NCBI GenBank assembly: GCA_021770825.1
Contig: JAETQD010000015.1
Span: 34,827 to 98,826, forward strand
DNA length: 64,000 bases
From: Clostridium sp.
Lineage (GTDB): Bacteria; Bacillota; Clostridia; Lachnospirales; Lachnospiraceae
Direction: 5' to 3'
Position numbers and translations under genes: made by a program. The notes beneath the pieces were generated by a model, which searched no databases, was not told where the DNA came from, and saw nothing but the letters and a program-made list of their open reading frames with translations. Shown here piece after piece: positions 36,460-44,628 of this stretch; position 1 is the first letter of the stretch; every line of letters begins with the position of its first letter.

Positions 36460-37695
36460 TCATGAAAGAACACTTCTTCCGGCCAGCATTCCTGTGGACC
36501 AGGCGATCTGAAGATTAAATCCTCCGGTCACACCGTCCAGATCAAGCACCTCTCCAGCCCAAAAAAGGCCCGGCATCTTTTTCGATTCCATGGTGGAGGG
36601 ATTTACCTCCTTCACGGAAACGCCGCCCTGGGTGATGATGGCTTCGTTAAAGCCCCGAAGCCCTGTGAGGGTCACCCGGAATGCCTTGGTGATGTCCACC
36701 AGCCGCTCCCTCTCCTTTGCGGTCACCTCATTGACCTTTTTTTCCGGGTCAATGCCGCTGCGCTCCACCATCACGGGAATTAGCTTCGACGGGAAGAGAT
36801 GCACCAGGGAGTTTTTAAACTGTTTGTTTTTTGCCTCCTCAAAATCCCTCAGGATTCTGGCATCAAGCTGCTCTTTGGAAAGGGCGGGCTTTAAGTCAAT
36901 ATCCATGGGGAGAGGATTTTTCTTTATGGCCTTTGCAGCAAAGCTGCTGGCGCTTAAAACAACGGGACCGCTGACTCCGAAATGGGTAAACAGCATTTCC
37001 CCAAATTCCTTCCAGAGTACTTTTTTCCCATCGTATACCGTCACTTCAATATTTTTTAAAGAGAGTCCCTGAAGGGACTTCACGTCGTCCTCCAGACAGA
37101 CAAAAGGCACCAGGGCCGGGGAAAGCGCCGTCACCGTATGGCCTGCCGCCTCTGCAAACCGGTATCCGTCTCCTGTGGAGCCCGTGGCCGGGTAGGAAAG
37201 CCCGCCTGTGGCCACAATCACTGCGTCCGCCGGAATATGTTTTCCTCCCTTTTCCAGAACCACACCGCTGCATGCCCCGCCGGAAAACACAAGTTCCTTT
37301 ACCGGCTCATTTAAGTGTACTGTCACATTCAGCTCCCGAAGCCTCCGCTCCAGGGCAGAAATCACGTCTGAGGATTTATCTGAAACGGGAAATACCCGGT
37401 TTCCCCGTTCCACTTTTAAGGAACAGCCGCAGGCCTCCAAGAGTCCCATCATGTCAAAATTGGAAAATCCGTAAATGGCGCTGTATAAGAATTTTCCATT
37501 GGTCACCATATGGGCAAACAGCTCCTCCGTGTCGCACCCATTGGTCACATTGCAGCGTCCTTTTCCTGTAATATATAGTTTCTTTCCCAGCTTCTCGTTC
37601 TTTTCATAGAGGGCCACCTGATGGCCCGCTTCGGCAGCGCCGATGGCAGCCGCCATTCCGGCTGCCCCGCCGCCTATTACCACTACTTTACCCAT
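36460..37695 (-). CDS. NAD(P)/FAD-dependent oxidoreductase, HI0933/BaiN-like flavoprotein
   Basis: A 411-residue flavoprotein. The N-terminal dinucleotide fold is VVIGGGAAGMAAAIGAAEAGH; the family signature GKGRCNVTN follows near residue 46. The C-terminal GGFNLQIAWSTGMLAG closes the FAD site, and GGVSVKEVNPSTMESK is also conserved. The family includes the bile-acid reductase BaiN, but sequence alone does not show that activity. It overlaps the upstream PAP gene by 8 bases; translation is probably coupled. Confidence 0.88.
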   Translation of the reverse strand: MGKVVVIGGGAAGMAAAIGAAEAGHQVALYEKNEKLGKKLYITGKGRCNVTNGCDTEELFAHMVTNGKFLYSAIYGFSNFDMMGLLEACGCSLKVERGNRVFPVSDKSSDVISALERRLRELNVTVHLNEPVKELVFSGGACSGVVLEKGGKHIPADAVIVATGGLSYPATGSTGDGYRFAEAAGHTVTALSPALVPFVCLEDDVKSLQGLSLKNIEVTVYDGKKVLWKEFGEMLFTHFGVSGPVVLSASSFAAKAIKKNPLPMDIDLKPALSKEQLDARILRDFEEAKNKQFKNSLVHLFPSKLIPVMVERSGIDPEKKVNEVTAKERERLVDITKAFRVTLTGLRGFNEAIITQGGVSVKEVNPSTMESKKMPGLFWAGEVLDLDGVTGGFNLQIAWSTGMLAGRSVLS

Positions 37696-39169
37696 GTTTC
37701 TTCTTCGCTTTTTCCATGTCTTTTATTTTCTTTTCCAAAGCGTCCACAACGGTCTCCAAAACCTTTATGCGGGCATAATATTTGGAATTGCCCTCCACCA
37801 CAATCCATGGCGCATCTTTTGTGGAGGTCCGCTCCAGCATTTCATTGACCGCTTCCTCGTACTGATCCCATTTTTCCCGGTTCCGCCAGTCCTCATCGGT
37901 GATCTTCCACTGTTTTTCCGGATTTTTCATCCGGTCATTGAACCGCCGTTCCTGTTCGTCCTTATCAATATGGATCCAGAATTTTAACACCACGGCGCCG
38001 GAATGGACCAGATGCGCTTCCACATCATTGATCTCCTGGTAGGCCCGCCGCCATTCATCCTCTGTGCAGAAGCCCTCAATCCGCTCCACCATGACCCGTC
38101 CGTACCAGGTCCTGTCAAAAATGGCAATATGTCCATCCTTGGGGAAGTTGTTCCAGAACCGCCACATGTAATGATGGATTTTTTCCACGTCGTTTGGAGA
38201 CGCCGTGGGACACACCTTATATCCTCTGGGGTCCAGATGGGCTGTGAGCCGGCGGATGGCACCGCCCTTTCCAGCAGCATCCCAGCCCTCAAAGCCTAAC
38301 ACCACCGGGATCCGGTAACGGTAAAGCTCGCTGTGAAGGCGCTCCAGCTTTTTCTGGAGCTTGTCTAACTTCTTCTCATATTCCTCCTGCTCCATGGACT
38401 TTGTGAGATCTGCTTTGGAAAGAATTCCCTTTTTGTACTTATCCGGCGGCATGGGCCCTTCATAAACGCCTGGCTCCCGGCCCGTTTCATGGGCCTTTAA
38501 AGCCGCTTCCATGGCATCGGCCACGGCTGTCATCACCGCCAGAGCCGCCTGGCCCTTGTGAGTGGCGTCAATGATGGTCCACGGGGCGTATGGGGTATGG
38601 GTCCGTTCAATCATTTCCTCATTGATTTTTTCGTATTTTTCATAGTGCCGGTTCCGCTCCCACTCTTCCTTTTTTACTCTCCAGGAAGTTTCCGCAGAGC
38701 TTTCCAGCTTTTCAAACCGCTTTTTCTGCTCTTTTTCAGAAATTTTGAAGAACAGCTTGACCAAAGCGGTTCCGCCGTCCACAAGCTGCTTTTCAAAGGC
38801 CAGAATATCCGAAAAGGCGGCTTCCACCTCTTTCTCCTTCATCTTCCGGTCAAAACGGTCCATCTGTACCCGCTTATACCAGCTTGTGTCAAAAATCACG
38901 ATTCTGCCGTTGGCCGGAGCCTTTGTGGCAAACCGCCAGAGGAACGGATGCATCCGCTCCTCCTCTCCATCCTTGTCCCCGGTGTAGACGTCAAAGCCTC
39001 TGGGGTCCAGGGTCTGAATCAGGCGGTTGATCTGGAGGCCCTTTCCTGCGGCGTCATAGCCGTCAAAGACAATAAGAACAGGAACCTTTGCTTCCTTGAG
39101 CTTTCTCTGGAGAAGTCCCAGGCGCGCACCCAGTCTCTCCTTTTCTTCCTTATATTCCTTTTTCAACAT
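37688..39169 (-). CDS. pap: polyphosphate:AMP phosphotransferase (two-domain PPK2)
   Basis: A 493-residue protein with two PPK2 domains in tandem, the form (class II PPK2, PAP) that makes ADP from AMP using polyphosphate. Domain 1: FDGYDAAGKGLQ Walker A (about residue 36) and DTSWYKR. Domain 2: GFEGWDAAGKGGAIRRL (about residue 286) and FDRTWYGRV. In characterised two-domain members only the C-terminal half is catalytic; here both P-loops look intact. RBS AAAGGAGG. It lies 34 bases after the aldo/keto reductase gene. Confidence 0.9.
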   Translation of the reverse strand: MLKKEYKEEKERLGARLGLLQRKLKEAKVPVLIVFDGYDAAGKGLQINRLIQTLDPRGFDVYTGDKDGEEERMHPFLWRFATKAPANGRIVIFDTSWYKRVQMDRFDRKMKEKEVEAAFSDILAFEKQLVDGGTALVKLFFKISEKEQKKRFEKLESSAETSWRVKKEEWERNRHYEKYEKINEEMIERTHTPYAPWTIIDATHKGQAALAVMTAVADAMEAALKAHETGREPGVYEGPMPPDKYKKGILSKADLTKSMEQEEYEKKLDKLQKKLERLHSELYRYRIPVVLGFEGWDAAGKGGAIRRLTAHLDPRGYKVCPTASPNDVEKIHHYMWRFWNNFPKDGHIAIFDRTWYGRVMVERIEGFCTEDEWRRAYQEINDVEAHLVHSGAVVLKFWIHIDKDEQERRFNDRMKNPEKQWKITDEDWRNREKWDQYEEAVNEMLERTSTKDAPWIVVEGNSKYYARIKVLETVVDALEKKIKDMEKAKKKHG

Positions 39170-39203
39170 AAAAGGACCTCCTTTTCGTTGGATTTTCCTG
39201 TAA

Positions 39204-40313
39204 TTATGCGAACGCCTTGGCTACCTTCGGCATCATTTCGCTGATCTTAATGTGCTGCGGACATTCTTTCTCGCAGTGGTGGCAGGCCCGGCATGCATCT
39301 GCCTTTGTGGAAAGCTCTGCGTAAGCGGCCTTGGCAGGATTCATGCCATGGCTTGCCGTCATATTGTAAGCGGCAAAGAGCTCCGGAATGTTGAGGCCGA
39401 AGGGACATGGCATGCAGTATGCACATTTGGTGCAGTTTACAAGAGCCATCTTGTCAAAGATTTCCTTTGCCTTTGCATATACCTTCTTCTCATCCTCAGT
39501 CACCATGCCCACATGGCTTCTGTCTGCATATAACAGGTTTCCTTCCACCTGATCAGGCTCTGTCATTCCGCTTAAGAGCAGGCTCACCTCCGGCTGGTCC
39601 CAGATGAAGTCAAGGGCATATTCCACATGGGATTTTCCTTCCGGGAACACCTCGGCCACGTGAGGAGCCAGGTTTGCCAGCTTTCCGCCAAGAAGCGGTT
39701 CCATAATGACAACGCCAAGTCCCTTTCCTGCGGCATACTTTAAGCCCTCGGTTCCTGCCTGATAATTGGTGTTGATGTAGTTATACTGAATCTGGCAGAA
39801 ATCCCATCCATCGTAATAGTCGATGATTTCCTTAAAAAGATCCAGGGAGTCATGGAAGGAGAAGCCTATGTACCGGATTTTTCCTGCGGCTTTCGCTTCC
39901 TCCAGCTTCTTTGTCACGTTGAATTTTTTCACCTTTTCTTCAAAGCGCTCGCGGCCCAGGGCGTGGAGCAGGTAAAAATCAATGTGGTCTGTATCTAATT
40001 TCTTTAACTGCTCATCCAGATATTTATCAAAATCCTCTTCCGACTCCAGAAGCCAGATGGGGAGCTTGTCAGCCAGGTAAACCTTTTCGCGGTATCCGTC
40101 CTTTAAGGCCTTTCCAACCACGTATTCGCTGGTTCCCTGATGGTACGGATAAGCGGTATCCACATAATTGACGCCATTGTCGATGGCGTGACGGATCATG
40201 GCAATGGCCTTTTCCTCGTTGATGGTTCCATCCTCACTGAGGGGGAGACGCATACATCCGAATCCCAGCGCCGATACCTCAATTCCTGTGTTTCCAAATT
40301 TTCTGTACTGCAT
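39204..40313 (-). CDS. aldo/keto reductase with C-terminal [4Fe-4S] ferredoxin domain
   Basis: A 369-residue enzyme. The N-terminal AKR barrel shows GFGCMRLPL, the catalytic Tyr/Asp/Lys context YVDTAYPYHQG and KVYLADKLP, and GFSFHD (His/Asp). From about residue 285 Cys clusters CTKCAYCMPCPFG and CRACHHCEKECPQ form one or two Fe-S centres. This fused architecture is common in anaerobes, where ferredoxin may feed electrons. The substrate is unknown. RBS GGAGG. Confidence 0.92.
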   Translation of the reverse strand: MQYRKFGNTGIEVSALGFGCMRLPLSEDGTINEEKAIAMIRHAIDNGVNYVDTAYPYHQGTSEYVVGKALKDGYREKVYLADKLPIWLLESEEDFDKYLDEQLKKLDTDHIDFYLLHALGRERFEEKVKKFNVTKKLEEAKAAGKIRYIGFSFHDSLDLFKEIIDYYDGWDFCQIQYNYINTNYQAGTEGLKYAAGKGLGVVIMEPLLGGKLANLAPHVAEVFPEGKSHVEYALDFIWDQPEVSLLLSGMTEPDQVEGNLLYADRSHVGMVTEDEKKVYAKAKEIFDKMALVNCTKCAYCMPCPFGLNIPELFAAYNMTASHGMNPAKAAYAELSTKADACRACHHCEKECPQHIKISEMMPKVAKAFA

Positions 40314-40338
40314 GTTTTTCCTCCACTTTCTTTTTCAT

Positions 40339-40740
40339 TTATTCAGATACCACGGAAGTTTCCGGCTGCCCGTTCATGGCCTCGTGCTCCCTGGCAATCT
40401 CCTCGTACAGCTTTACGGCATCCCAAAACTGGTTGGTGGGCGTAAGGACTGCCTTATAGTCCACCCGTCCAACGCCGCCTTTCCTTAAGGCGTAGATCAC
40501 GGCATCCACCCGCCTGGAGGTGAGTCCGGCCATGACCATCATCTCTTTTTCAAATTCCGGCCCGTCATAGGCCTCGCCGGCAGGCTCAATTTCCTTTATC
40601 CCTGCCATATGCCCCACCGGATTCAAATATTCCCCCGGGGCAATGCATTTCATCCGCATTCCCAGAGGAAGCAGGGCCCGTTTTACCTTGGAAAGCCTTT
40701 CCTTATCTGTAAATCCATATAATAAGACGGTCTCTTTCAT
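40339..40740 (-). CDS. DUF3783 domain protein
   Basis: A 133-residue cytoplasmic protein matching DUF3783: LLYGFTDKERLSKVKRALLPLG at the N-terminus and a C-terminal helix around KAVLTPTNQFWDAVKLYEE, both family-typical. No catalytic residues are recognised and the function is unknown. It lies 25 bases upstream of the aldo/keto reductase and is probably its operon partner. Confidence 0.8.
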   Translation of the reverse strand: MKETVLLYGFTDKERLSKVKRALLPLGMRMKCIAPGEYLNPVGHMAGIKEIEPAGEAYDGPEFEKEMMVMAGLTSRRVDAVIYALRKGGVGRVDYKAVLTPTNQFWDAVKLYEEIAREHEAMNGQPETSVVSE

Positions 40741-40912
40741 GGAACCCTCTCATCCTTTCCCGGCAGTGTCTGCCATTTTCTCATTCTCTATCCTTACATT
40801 TTACCATGACTTCATCTCCATTTCAAGGGCGTTCCCTTCCTGTTTTCCCCGGGCTGCTTTCCCATCTGCTCATAGAAATTTACAGTTTCTGCAAAAATAA
40901 TAAAAATTTCTG

Positions 40913-40940
40913 TTGATTTTTTTTGTTTTTCTGCTATAAT
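40913..40940 (+). promoter_or_regulatory. sigma-A promoter of the tRNA-Pro gene
   Basis: TTGATT (40913-40918) and TATAAT (40935-40940), 16-base spacer, 11 bases before the mature tRNA 5' end. Confidence 0.7.
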
Positions 40941-40951
40941 AGGTTTGGTCA

Positions 40952-41025
40952 CGGGGTATGGCGTAGCTTGGTAGCGCGCTCGGCTGGGGGCCGAGAGGTC
41001 GCAGGTTCAAATCCTGTTGCCCCGA
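40952..41025 (+). tRNA. tRNA-Pro (anticodon GGG)
   Basis: Cloverleaf of 74 bases. The acceptor CGGGGTA pairs with TGCCCCG with one G-U and has discriminator A. The anticodon arm is CTCGG-CTGGGGG-CCGAG, giving anticodon GGG. The T-arm contains GGTTCAAAT. No CCA is encoded. A terminator follows. Confidence 0.95.
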
Positions 41026-41039
41026 CTATTTTAAGATTG

Positions 41040-41077
41040 GCTGGAGCCTGATAGAATCAAGGTTTCCAGCTTTTTTC
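41040..41077 (+). terminator. terminator of tRNA-Pro
   Basis: GCTGGAGCCT and AGGTTTCCAGC pair with a one-base bulge and are followed by TTTTTTC. Starts 15 bases after the tRNA. Confidence 0.75.
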
Positions 41078-41185
41078 TGTTCTGAACTGCTGCTTTCTCA
41101 TTGCAGACACTTACAGACCAAAAGAGCCAGCCTGGCCTTTCTTCCAGACTGACTCCCTGATGATAAGCTGCATCACAGCCGTATT

Positions 41186-42529
41186 TTATCTGGCATCTGC
41201 ATATCCCTTAAACAGGCGGACATAGAAATCCACATTGTCAGGAATCATATTGCAGTCAATGTGCTCATTTACCTGGTGGGCCCCGGCTGTCCTATCGCTG
41301 TGGAAAATTCCTGTGACACGGTAAACGCTCTTTGTGGGCGTTAAATCACAGTAATATCTGGAATCCGTACCTCCGGCCAGCATGGACGGCATAACGGTGA
41401 TTCCCGGATATTTCTCCGTAAAGATATCTGTCAGCAGACGGTATCCATAACTGTCTGTGGTGGAAATGGCCGGCGGATTGTGTCCTTTGATCCGGCGCAC
41501 CTTCACTTCCTCCGGAAGAACCTTTGCAAAATGTGCTTCCAGGTCCTCTAAGGTCTCTCCCGGCAGCAGACGGCTGTTGGTGACAACGGCGGCCCGCTCC
41601 GGCAGAATGTTAGCCTGGTCGCTTCCGGATGCCATGGTGGCAGCTGTGGTGGTGCGTACCATCTGGTTGATCTTTTTATCGGTTTCTGCCAAGGTCTTAA
41701 GCTCTTCCCAGTTGGCCTCCGGGTCCTTATAAAGCTCGCCAAGATGTCCCGGTGTAAAGGGAGCCAACGCCTTCATCTCGGCAATGACAGGAGCCGTCAG
41801 TCTGGCCTCCATACGGTTGTTCTCCAACTGCCATACGGCATGTCCGATCTTTCCAAGGGCTGTATGTACCGGCGGGAATGCGGAATGCCCGCCTGCATCT
41901 TCCACGCTGAACTCATAGTCTGCGTATCCCTTTTCGCAGGTAACGATGGTTGCCACCAGCTTTCCGTCAATCTCGGAAATACCGCCGCACTCGTCAATCA
42001 CCATGCCGAATTCAATGCCCCGTTCTTTCAGCTCATCATGCATGATCTGGCAGGCTGCACCCGGTCCTCCCATGATTTCCTCATTGTATCCGAATGCCAG
42101 ATAGAGATCATAATCCGGGACAAAGCCATCGGCAATTAACAGTTCCAGAGCATCCAGATAGGCCTGCATATTACACTTGGAATCCGTACAGCCGCGGCCC
42201 CAGAGAATCCCGTCCTCATCCACATGGGCGGAAAACGGCGGATATTTCCACATGGAATGGTCTCCCTCCGGCACCACGTCCTGATGGGCAGTCATAAGAA
42301 GCGGAAGCTTATCTGATTTTCCCGTTCCTTTCCAGGTATAGAGAAGACCGCATTTTCCGATAATCTCCCTGGTGAAGGTTTTATGAACCAGGGGATAGGC
42401 CTCTTCCAGATATGCATGGAGCTTTAAAAATTCCTCCACTCTTGTTTTCTCCGGGTCAGCGCTGGATACCGTCGGAATCTGAACCATACCCTGAAGATGT
42501 TTGGCAAACAGTTCCTTATCGTATTTCAT
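41186..42529 (-). CDS. M20 family metallopeptidase
   Basis: A 447-residue co-catalytic zinc peptidase of the M20/M25/M40 family (dipeptidase/carboxypeptidase-like). Metal ligands are in TAHQDVVPEG, WGRGCTDSKCN and AFGYNEEIMGG, with the Glu-Glu pair. The substrate-domain His lies in AGGHSAFPP. A late His is in RTAGAHQVNEHID. Substrate unknown. The stop is close to the tRNA-Pro terminator. Confidence 0.9.
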   Translation of the reverse strand: MKYDKELFAKHLQGMVQIPTVSSADPEKTRVEEFLKLHAYLEEAYPLVHKTFTREIIGKCGLLYTWKGTGKSDKLPLLMTAHQDVVPEGDHSMWKYPPFSAHVDEDGILWGRGCTDSKCNMQAYLDALELLIADGFVPDYDLYLAFGYNEEIMGGPGAACQIMHDELKERGIEFGMVIDECGGISEIDGKLVATIVTCEKGYADYEFSVEDAGGHSAFPPVHTALGKIGHAVWQLENNRMEARLTAPVIAEMKALAPFTPGHLGELYKDPEANWEELKTLAETDKKINQMVRTTTAATMASGSDQANILPERAAVVTNSRLLPGETLEDLEAHFAKVLPEEVKVRRIKGHNPPAISTTDSYGYRLLTDIFTEKYPGITVMPSMLAGGTDSRYYCDLTPTKSVYRVTGIFHSDRTAGAHQVNEHIDCNMIPDNVDFYVRLFKGYADAR

Positions 42530-42644
42530 TTCTGCACCTCCATAAAATTAACTGTCTATATCCTACCACATTTTCATACAAAATACATCTGCAATTTCTT
42601 CACTTCCGGCTTTCCATACATAAAAGAAGTCTCTGCTTCCGCTC

Positions 42645-42673
42645 TTGACATTTCCCCATAAAAGTGCTATTCT
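42645..42673 (+). promoter_or_regulatory. sigma-A promoter of the tRNA-Val/Ala operon
   Basis: TTGACA (42645-42650), 17-base spacer, TATTCT (42668-42673). It precedes the tRNA-Val by 25 bases. Confidence 0.7.
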
Positions 42674-42698
42674 TAATTTTGTTCCGGGAGGAACATCT

Positions 42699-42772
42699 GG
42701 AAGCATAGCTCAGCCGGGATGAGCGTTCGCCTCACACGCGAGAGGTCATGGGTTCGAGCCCCATTGCTTCCA
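42699..42772 (+). tRNA. tRNA-Val (anticodon CAC)
   Basis: Cloverleaf of 74 bases. Acceptor GGAAGCA/TGCTTCC is perfect, discriminator A. Anticodon arm TCGC-CTCACAC-GCGA, anticodon CAC (42733-42735). T-arm GGTTCGAGC. No encoded CCA. Confidence 0.95.
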
Positions 42773-42785
42773 TTTTTTAATTTCA

Positions 42786-42858
42786 GGGGCATTAGCGCAG
42801 TTGGGAGCGCGCAACATTCGCATTGTTGAGGCCGTGGGTTCGACTCCCATATGCTCCA
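42786..42858 (+). tRNA. tRNA-Ala (anticodon CGC)
   Basis: Cloverleaf of 73 bases. Acceptor GGGGCAT/ATGCTCC contains the G3-U70 pair that identifies alanine tRNA, discriminator A. Anticodon arm CAACA-TTCGCAT-TGTTG gives CGC. It lies 13 bases after tRNA-Val and is co-transcribed. Confidence 0.95.
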
Positions 42859-42874
42859 CGAAATACATAGGTTT

Positions 42875-42907
42875 AAGCCGGAACTTCAAACGGGTTCCGG
42901 CTTTTTT
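42875..42907 (+). terminator. terminator of the tRNA-Val/Ala operon
   Basis: AAGCCGGAAC (42875-42884) pairs perfectly with GTTCCGGCTT (42894-42903), followed by T6. With A's on the left flank it could partly serve the convergent amidase gene. Confidence 0.85.
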
Positions 42908-42923
42908 TGTTTGACCGATATTT

Positions 42924-44054
42924 CTACTGCGCTCCGGCTGTTGACTCAAAATACTGGTTCACACCCAGGACCAGACCTTCTGCCAGTTTTTCCAGCACTG
43001 CATCTGTATGGGAGGAAGCCTTGTCTCCCAGCTCAATATCCACACTGGGAATGGTGGAATAGGAAGTCTGGGTTAAATCCATTTCCATGGCGCCGGAAGA
43101 AAAGATTTTGTTTCCGGCAGTCTTAAGCCCCTCGATCAGGCTGGTTCCCAGAGCATTGTGGGACTGCCAGTGACTGGCCACCGGCTCCATGGCTCTGTAC
43201 GTTTTGCTGCTCGGGACGCTCATGAAAAAGCACCCTTTATCTTTATTGGTGGAGTCCCAGTGGAGGGCCAGATGAATGTCTGCATTGTTGTTGGCAATCA
43301 CTGTTCTGGCCACATTGTCAAGCTGTACATCGCTTCCCTCTCTTATCATCAGCACGTCATATCCGGCTTCCAGCAGTCTGTTTTTCAGTATCTTCGCCAT
43401 CTGGAGCGTCACTGTACTCTCTGCTGTCCCATCAGAGAATGTCATGCCGGACGAAACTGCCGGGGCCGAGGTGGCTCCGGCTCCTGTGGTTCCTCCCGTA
43501 ACCTTGGCGCTTCCGTCGGGATGGCACTGGGTCTTTACGGAGCCGCCGCCTTTTGTTCCATGGCCTGCATTGACGCAGACTGTCTTTCCTTTCCGGTTTT
43601 CGCCTCCATTTTGATAGTAAATGGCTGTTCCGCTGTTTATTTTTGAGAAGGAGGCATAGGTATATTCACTTTTTAAAGCCACATCCCATGTCTTGTCCAC
43701 ATAAGGACTTTCCTCCGGCGTCTGTGAAACCGCTTTCCCGGAATCTGCTGCGCCGTTTCCCGCGGCAGGCGCCTGGTTGGAAAGGTAACGGCTGGCCGCA
43801 TAACATTTCGTACCGCCAACCTCCACAATACTCCATTCGCCTTTATTTTCGGTCCGCTCCAGCTTCGTTCCCCGTCTCAAGGTTCCCAGAACGCTGCTTT
43901 CCAGGGACGGACCATTTCTGTAATTCAGCACGTCTGCATTCACATACACCGTATCCGCATAAGCCGGAAACACCATAACAGCCAAAGCCAGTGCCCCGCC
44001 TGCGGCAGCCTGTGAAACCCGTTTTAAGTATTTGTTCCATCGATTCATATTCAT
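42924..44054 (-). CDS. N-acetylmuramoyl-L-alanine amidase with SH3b domain
   Basis: A 376-residue exported wall amidase. A signal peptide (residues about 10-33, cut near YADT) is followed by one SH3b domain (VYVNADVLNYRNGPSLES...). A linker and an Amidase_3 zinc domain (from about 165) complete it. Zinc and catalytic residues appear in VNAGHGTKGGG, ADIHLALHWD and VDIELGD. It cleaves the amide between muramic acid and L-Ala in peptidoglycan. The frame runs upstream to 44150; ATG 44054 follows AGAAGGG. Confidence 0.88.
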   Translation of the reverse strand: MNMNRWNKYLKRVSQAAAGGALALAVMVFPAYADTVYVNADVLNYRNGPSLESSVLGTLRRGTKLERTENKGEWSIVEVGGTKCYAASRYLSNQAPAAGNGAADSGKAVSQTPEESPYVDKTWDVALKSEYTYASFSKINSGTAIYYQNGGENRKGKTVCVNAGHGTKGGGSVKTQCHPDGSAKVTGGTTGAGATSAPAVSSGMTFSDGTAESTVTLQMAKILKNRLLEAGYDVLMIREGSDVQLDNVARTVIANNNADIHLALHWDSTNKDKGCFFMSVPSSKTYRAMEPVASHWQSHNALGTSLIEGLKTAGNKIFSSGAMEMDLTQTSYSTIPSVDIELGDKASSHTDAVLEKLAEGLVLGVNQYFESTAGAQ

Positions 44055-44219
44055 ACAATCCCTTCTTTCTTCTCCCTCCAGAATACCACAGGACTGTATA
44101 ATTTTCCACTTAAGAATCCTTGCAGTTTTCTTATGCTGCAGTACCCTCACTGCGCGCGATGCCGGGCTCCTTTGGGTCAGACCCTGCGATCCCCGCGGAG
44201 CGTTTTTGTATGCGATTTC

Positions 44220-44447
44220 TCACCCTGCCTGGTTTACCATGTCTCTCAAATCATTGACTGAAAGATGCTTTTCCTTTAAAATTGCCGAAAGCTCTGCAAT
44301 TTCCAGCCGCTCCAGCTCTTCCTTGATCTCCTTTTTCTCATTTCTAAGCTTTTCCAGACATTCGCTGTACTGGGTAATCGCCTCCTCCACAGAAATCAGC
44401 TTTTCCTCCAGCTTTTCTCTCGGACTTTTTCTCACGCCTCTTGCCAT
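44220..44447 (-). CDS. small coiled-coil protein, unknown function
   Basis: A 75-residue protein. A basic N-terminus MARGVRKSPREKLEEK leads into a long Glu/Lys/Leu heptad coiled coil. The end SVNDLRDMVNQAG is like the C-terminal turn of DUF4315-type proteins carried on conjugative elements, but similarity is only by pattern. The frame begins at 44492; AGGAG lies about 10 bases before ATG 44447. It sits just past the 3' exon junction of the group II intron on the same strand. Confidence 0.55.
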   Translation of the reverse strand: MARGVRKSPREKLEEKLISVEEAITQYSECLEKLRNEKKEIKEELERLEIAELSAILKEKHLSVNDLRDMVNQAG

Positions 44448-44594
44448 AATTTCACCATCTCCTGTCTTATTCTTTTGGCACTCTGGTACCATCTGCTTAC
44501 AATATATGGAGATTGTCCGGAAATTATGCTAAAAAAATTTATTCTGAAGCATTTTAATCGAGTAGGAGGCGGTGATTAGCCGCCGTCCTCTCAC

Positions 44595-44627
44595 AACACC
44601 GGACATACGGTTCTCGTATCCGGCGTT
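44595..44627 (-). ncRNA. group II intron domain V (catalytic hairpin)
   Basis: On minus AACGCCGG pairs with CCGGTGTT and ATACG with CGTAT, separated by a two-base bulge and a short GAGAA loop. CGC occupies the catalytic-triad place, as in class C introns. Domain VI follows with GGCGG/CCGCC and the A near CTACTCGAT. Confidence 0.8.
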
Positions 44628-44628
44628 T

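Noticed and set aside
36460..37695. Naming the flavoprotein as bile-acid enzyme BaiN
   Set aside because: The family is broad, no other bai gene is nearby, and sequence alone does not show the activity.
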